Part shown: piece by piece, positions 62,141 through 64,000 of the stretch
Layout: each line of letters opens with the position of its first letter
Position numbering within the stretch: the first letter of the stretch is position 1
Assembly (NCBI RefSeq): GCF_011058165.1
Contig: NZ_JAALEG010000019.1
Coordinates: forward strand, 1-64,000
DNA from: Rhodococcus aetherivorans
Lineage (GTDB): Bacteria > Actinomycetota > Actinomycetes > Mycobacteriales > Mycobacteriaceae
Direction: 5' to 3'
DNA: 64,000 nucleotides
Notes under the pieces: generated by a model
Database searches by the model: none
What the model was told of the DNA's origin: nothing
Seen by the model: the letters and a program-made list of their open reading frames with translations, nothing else
Position numbers and translations under genes: made by a program

Positions 62141-62923
62141 TCAGCCGTACCGCACCGTGGTGAACTCCGGCCGCGGGGTCTGCGGCGGCTCGGCACCGAC
62201 GGCCTGTTCGAACGTCACCCGCTCGATGTCGTGGTCCGTCACCGGCAGGCGGCCGTCGAGAGCGTCGATCACCGCCGCCGTCACCGCCGGCATCACCTCG
62301 GCGACGGTGACGTCTCGTCCGAGCTCACCCGTGAGCGAGGTGACACCCGCGTCGCGGATGCCGCACGGGACGATCGAGTCGAACGCGTCGAGGGTGGCGT
62401 CGCAGTTGAGGGAGAACCCGTGCATCGTCACCCCGCGCTGCACCCGCACCCCGATGGCGGCGATCTTGCGCTCGGGCAGCCAGTGCCCGTCGCGCAGCTC
62501 GGCCGGCAGCCACACGCCCGAGCGACCGTCCACGCGGCCGCACGTGAGCCCGAGGTCGGTGCAGACCTCGATCAGGGCCTGCTCGAGACGCCGCACGTAG
62601 CCGACGACGTCGATGGGTTCGCCGAGCCGGATGATCGGGTAGCCCACCAGCTGGCCGGGACCGTGCCAGGTGATCTTGCCCCCGCGGTCGACGTCGATCA
62701 CCGGGGTGCCGTCGGTGGGGCGATCCTCGGGGGCGGTGCGCTTACCGGCGGTGTACACGGGCGGATGCTCGAGCAACAGCAGGGTGTCGACGCCGCGGCC
62801 CTCGGCCCGGTCGGCGGCGATCTCCCGTTGCCGCTCCCACGCCTCGAGGTAACCGATCAGCCCCAGGTGCGCCACCGCGACGGGTTCGGAATCGAAACGG
62901 GCGGAGGAGGATGCGCTGCTCAT
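62141..62923 (-). CDS. lipB: Octanoyl-[ACP]:protein N-octanoyltransferase
   Basis: The 260-aa product from ATG 62923 has the LipB motifs: [54 protein letters not shown] (catalytic Lys) and the catalytic Cys in DSIVPCGI. It transfers octanoate from acyl carrier protein to lipoyl domains of 2-oxoacid dehydrogenases, before LipA inserts sulfur. It lies upstream of lipA by 68 bp on the same strand. The family is about 215-240 aa; the extra length is N-terminal and C-terminal tail. It is intact. Confidence 0.96.
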   Translation of the reverse strand: MSSASSSARFDSEPVAVAHLGLIGYLEAWERQREIAADRAEGRGVDTLLLLEHPPVYTAGKRTAPEDRPTDGTPVIDVDRGGKITWHGPGQLVGYPIIRLGEPIDVVGYVRRLEQALIEVCTDLGLTCGRVDGRSGVWLPAELRDGHWLPERKIAAIGVRVQRGVTMHGFSLNCDATLDAFDSIVPCGIRDAGVTSLTGELGRDVTVAEVMPAVTAAVIDALDGRLPVTDHDIERVTFEQAVGAEPPQTPRPEFTTVRYG

Positions 62924-62969
62924 AGTCCACGACCCTACGCCGTCGGCGAGCCCTCGCGAAGAGGTGACT

Positions 62970-63860
62970 TCAGGACGCGAGCGCGTTTCCCAGGGCGGCA
63001 CCGATCGTCGGGTACCGGAACTCGAAGCCCGTCGACTCGAGCACCGCCGGCAGGGCACGCTGCCCGGTGAGCACCAGTGCGCGCGCCATTTCCCCGGCGA
63101 CCGCGGCGACCACGAAACCGGGGGTCGTCCACGGCGCGGGCCGGTGCACCGAGTGCGCCAGCGCCTCGGTGAACCGGGCATTCGTCACGGGGGCCGGCCC
63201 GGTGACATCGACCGGTCCGGCGATGTCGCCGCGACCGAGGACGAAGCCCACCGCCGCCACCGCATCCTCGAGCGCCACCCACGACATGTACTGCCGGCCG
63301 TCGCCGAGCCGGGAACCGAGCCCGAGCCGGAACAGCGGCTCGAGCCGGCGCAGGATGCCCCCGTGCGGCGCGAGCACGATCCCGGTGCGGAGAACGATCG
63401 TGCGGACCCCGGCCTCACGCGCCGGCGCCGTCGCGGCCTCCCAGTCGTGGCACAGGTCGGCCACGAACCCCTGCCCGGCAGGGCTGCGTTCGTCCACCAC
63501 CGTCTCGCCGGTGTCCCCGTAGAAGCCGACGGCGCCCGCGTTGACCAGCGTCGGCACCCCGGCGGCCGCGACGGCGGCGGCGAGGACGTCGGTGGGGACG
63601 ATCCGGCTGTCGCGCAGTTCCTGCTTCACCGCGCCCGACCAGCGCCGCGCACCCACGCTCGACCCGCACAGGTTCACCACGGCGTCGACGCGGTCGAGCG
63701 CCGCGGGATCGACCCGCCCCGTCCGCGGGTCCCAGGACCATTCGTCCGGCGCCCCCGGCGGACGCCGCACCAGGCGGCGCACCTCGTGGCCGTGCGCCCG
63801 CAGCCACGCGACCGAGGCAGTTCCGATCAGCCCCGACGAGCCGGCCACGAGGATGCGCAT
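62970..63860 (-). CDS. TIGR01777 family NAD-dependent epimerase/oxidoreductase-like protein
   Basis: The 296-aa product from ATG 63860 has the extended SDR Rossmann start [21 protein letters not shown], the [16 protein letters not shown] motif, the [16 protein letters not shown] strand and a C-terminal [27 protein letters not shown]. The TIGR01777 group (YfcH-like) has no established substrate. In M. tuberculosis the homologue Rv2216 has the same position between dlaT and lipB. The active-site Tyr-x-x-x-Lys of classic epimerases is not obvious, so the catalytic role is doubtful. Confidence 0.9.
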   Translation of the reverse strand: MRILVAGSSGLIGTASVAWLRAHGHEVRRLVRRPPGAPDEWSWDPRTGRVDPAALDRVDAVVNLCGSSVGARRWSGAVKQELRDSRIVPTDVLAAAVAAAGVPTLVNAGAVGFYGDTGETVVDERSPAGQGFVADLCHDWEAATAPAREAGVRTIVLRTGIVLAPHGGILRRLEPLFRLGLGSRLGDGRQYMSWVALEDAVAAVGFVLGRGDIAGPVDVTGPAPVTNARFTEALAHSVHRPAPWTTPGFVVAAVAGEMARALVLTGQRALPAVLESTGFEFRYPTIGAALGNALAS

Positions 63861-63900
63861 GCCGGAGATTCTCCCGCATCTGCGGGGATCGGAACGCGGA

Positions 63901-63935
63901 AGCGGGGGCCTCGTCGGTGTGACGATGCCCCCGCT
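63901..63935 (-). terminator. Terminator hairpin after sucB
   Basis: AGCGGGGGC pairs with GCCCCCGCT, and CGTC with GACG inside, in the gap between the sucB stop and the TIGR01777 start. It probably ends sucB transcription. Confidence 0.65.
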
Positions 63936-63970
63936 GCGGGTCCGGTGAGTGCCGGGCTACACCCCGTGGG

Positions 63971-64000
63971 TCACAGACCCAGGTCGGCTTCGAACGCCGC
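63971..64000 (-). CDS. sucB: C-terminal end of 2-oxoacid dehydrogenase E2 (partial)
   Basis: The last nine codons on the minus strand read AAFEADLGL followed by TGA at 63,971-63,973. This ending fits the dihydrolipoamide acyltransferase of actinobacteria (annotated sucB or dlaT), which occupies this position in M. tuberculosis (Rv2215) next to the TIGR01777 gene. The rest lies outside the window. The call rests on a short tail plus synteny. Confidence 0.7.
   Translation of the reverse strand, partial: AAFEADLGL

Overview
The window is high-GC actinobacterial DNA, most likely from Rhodococcus or a close relative in the Nocardiaceae. The right-hand 35 kb follows the gene order known around Rv2215-Rv2235 of Mycobacterium tuberculosis: dlaT/sucB end, TIGR01777 epimerase, lipB, lipA, DUF4191, RDD protein, glnA1, then glnE, glnA2, CaeA-like hydrolase, panB, RNase HI/CobC, zinc-ribbon protein, Nif3 protein, HAD protein, ptpA and SURF1. 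An insert carrying amino-acid catabolism genes interrupts that order. The organism call is inference from synteny and family recognition; no database was searched.

Region 1 (1-16,502) is the right part of an integrative mobile element. Its replication end carries an excisionase-like protein, a 47-aa ORF, an HNH nuclease and a primase-polymerase/ATPase, with overlapping start and stop codons. These are followed by an array of ten GGTTCC/GGAACC sites and a terminase-small-subunit-like gene. No capsid, portal or tail gene is present, which resembles a phage satellite (PICI-like or phiRv1-like) more than a prophage. The cargo is mostly defence or nuclease genes: an FRG-domain protein, a membrane protein with a PGRS-like glycine tail, a complete type I R-M operon (hsdM, hsdS, a GIY-YIG gene, hsdR), a predicted membrane protein and a CoiA-like nuclease. 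A 3'-terminal tRNA fragment at 16,476-16,502 is the probable attR; attL and the integrase would lie left of the window. The cargo also contains a scar made of the end of comM and the start of dprA.

Region 2 (16.5-24.4 kb) is a decayed accretion zone: an integrase relic, an intact SulP transporter, a DUF1254 protein, a DUF4268 nuclease pseudogene, an EVE-domain protein, a broken hsdR 3' end, a double winged-helix protein and a disrupted HEPN-like/CBS-domain gene. The hsdR end plus the winged-helix gene end occurs twice in the window (13.3-13.87 kb and 21.9-22.44 kb). In each copy the opposite partner is the one that decayed.

Region 3 (24.4-46.6 kb) is mostly housekeeping: an MFS exporter, an acyl-CoA synthetase, DUF5655, SURF1, ptpA with a HAD partner, Nif3, zinc ribbon, RNase HI/CobC, DUF1697, the RNase P RNA gene, RNB nuclease, CHAP protein, proline iminopeptidase, panB, CaeA-like hydrolase, glnA2, glnE and thiM.

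Region 4 (46.6-57.9 kb) carries a likely regulon for branched-chain or aromatic amino acids. It holds a fused indolepyruvate ferredoxin oxidoreductase, a valine/leucine dehydrogenase, an Lrp/AsnC regulator and an APC permease. Two promoters share a 19-bp palindrome placed exactly 19 bp upstream of a TTGAC element. A TetR-controlled metal-hydrolase/membrane-protein pair follows.

Region 5 (58-64 kb) is the conserved glnA1, RDD, DUF4191, lipA, lipB, TIGR01777 and sucB block, with a GlnR-type box upstream of glnA1.
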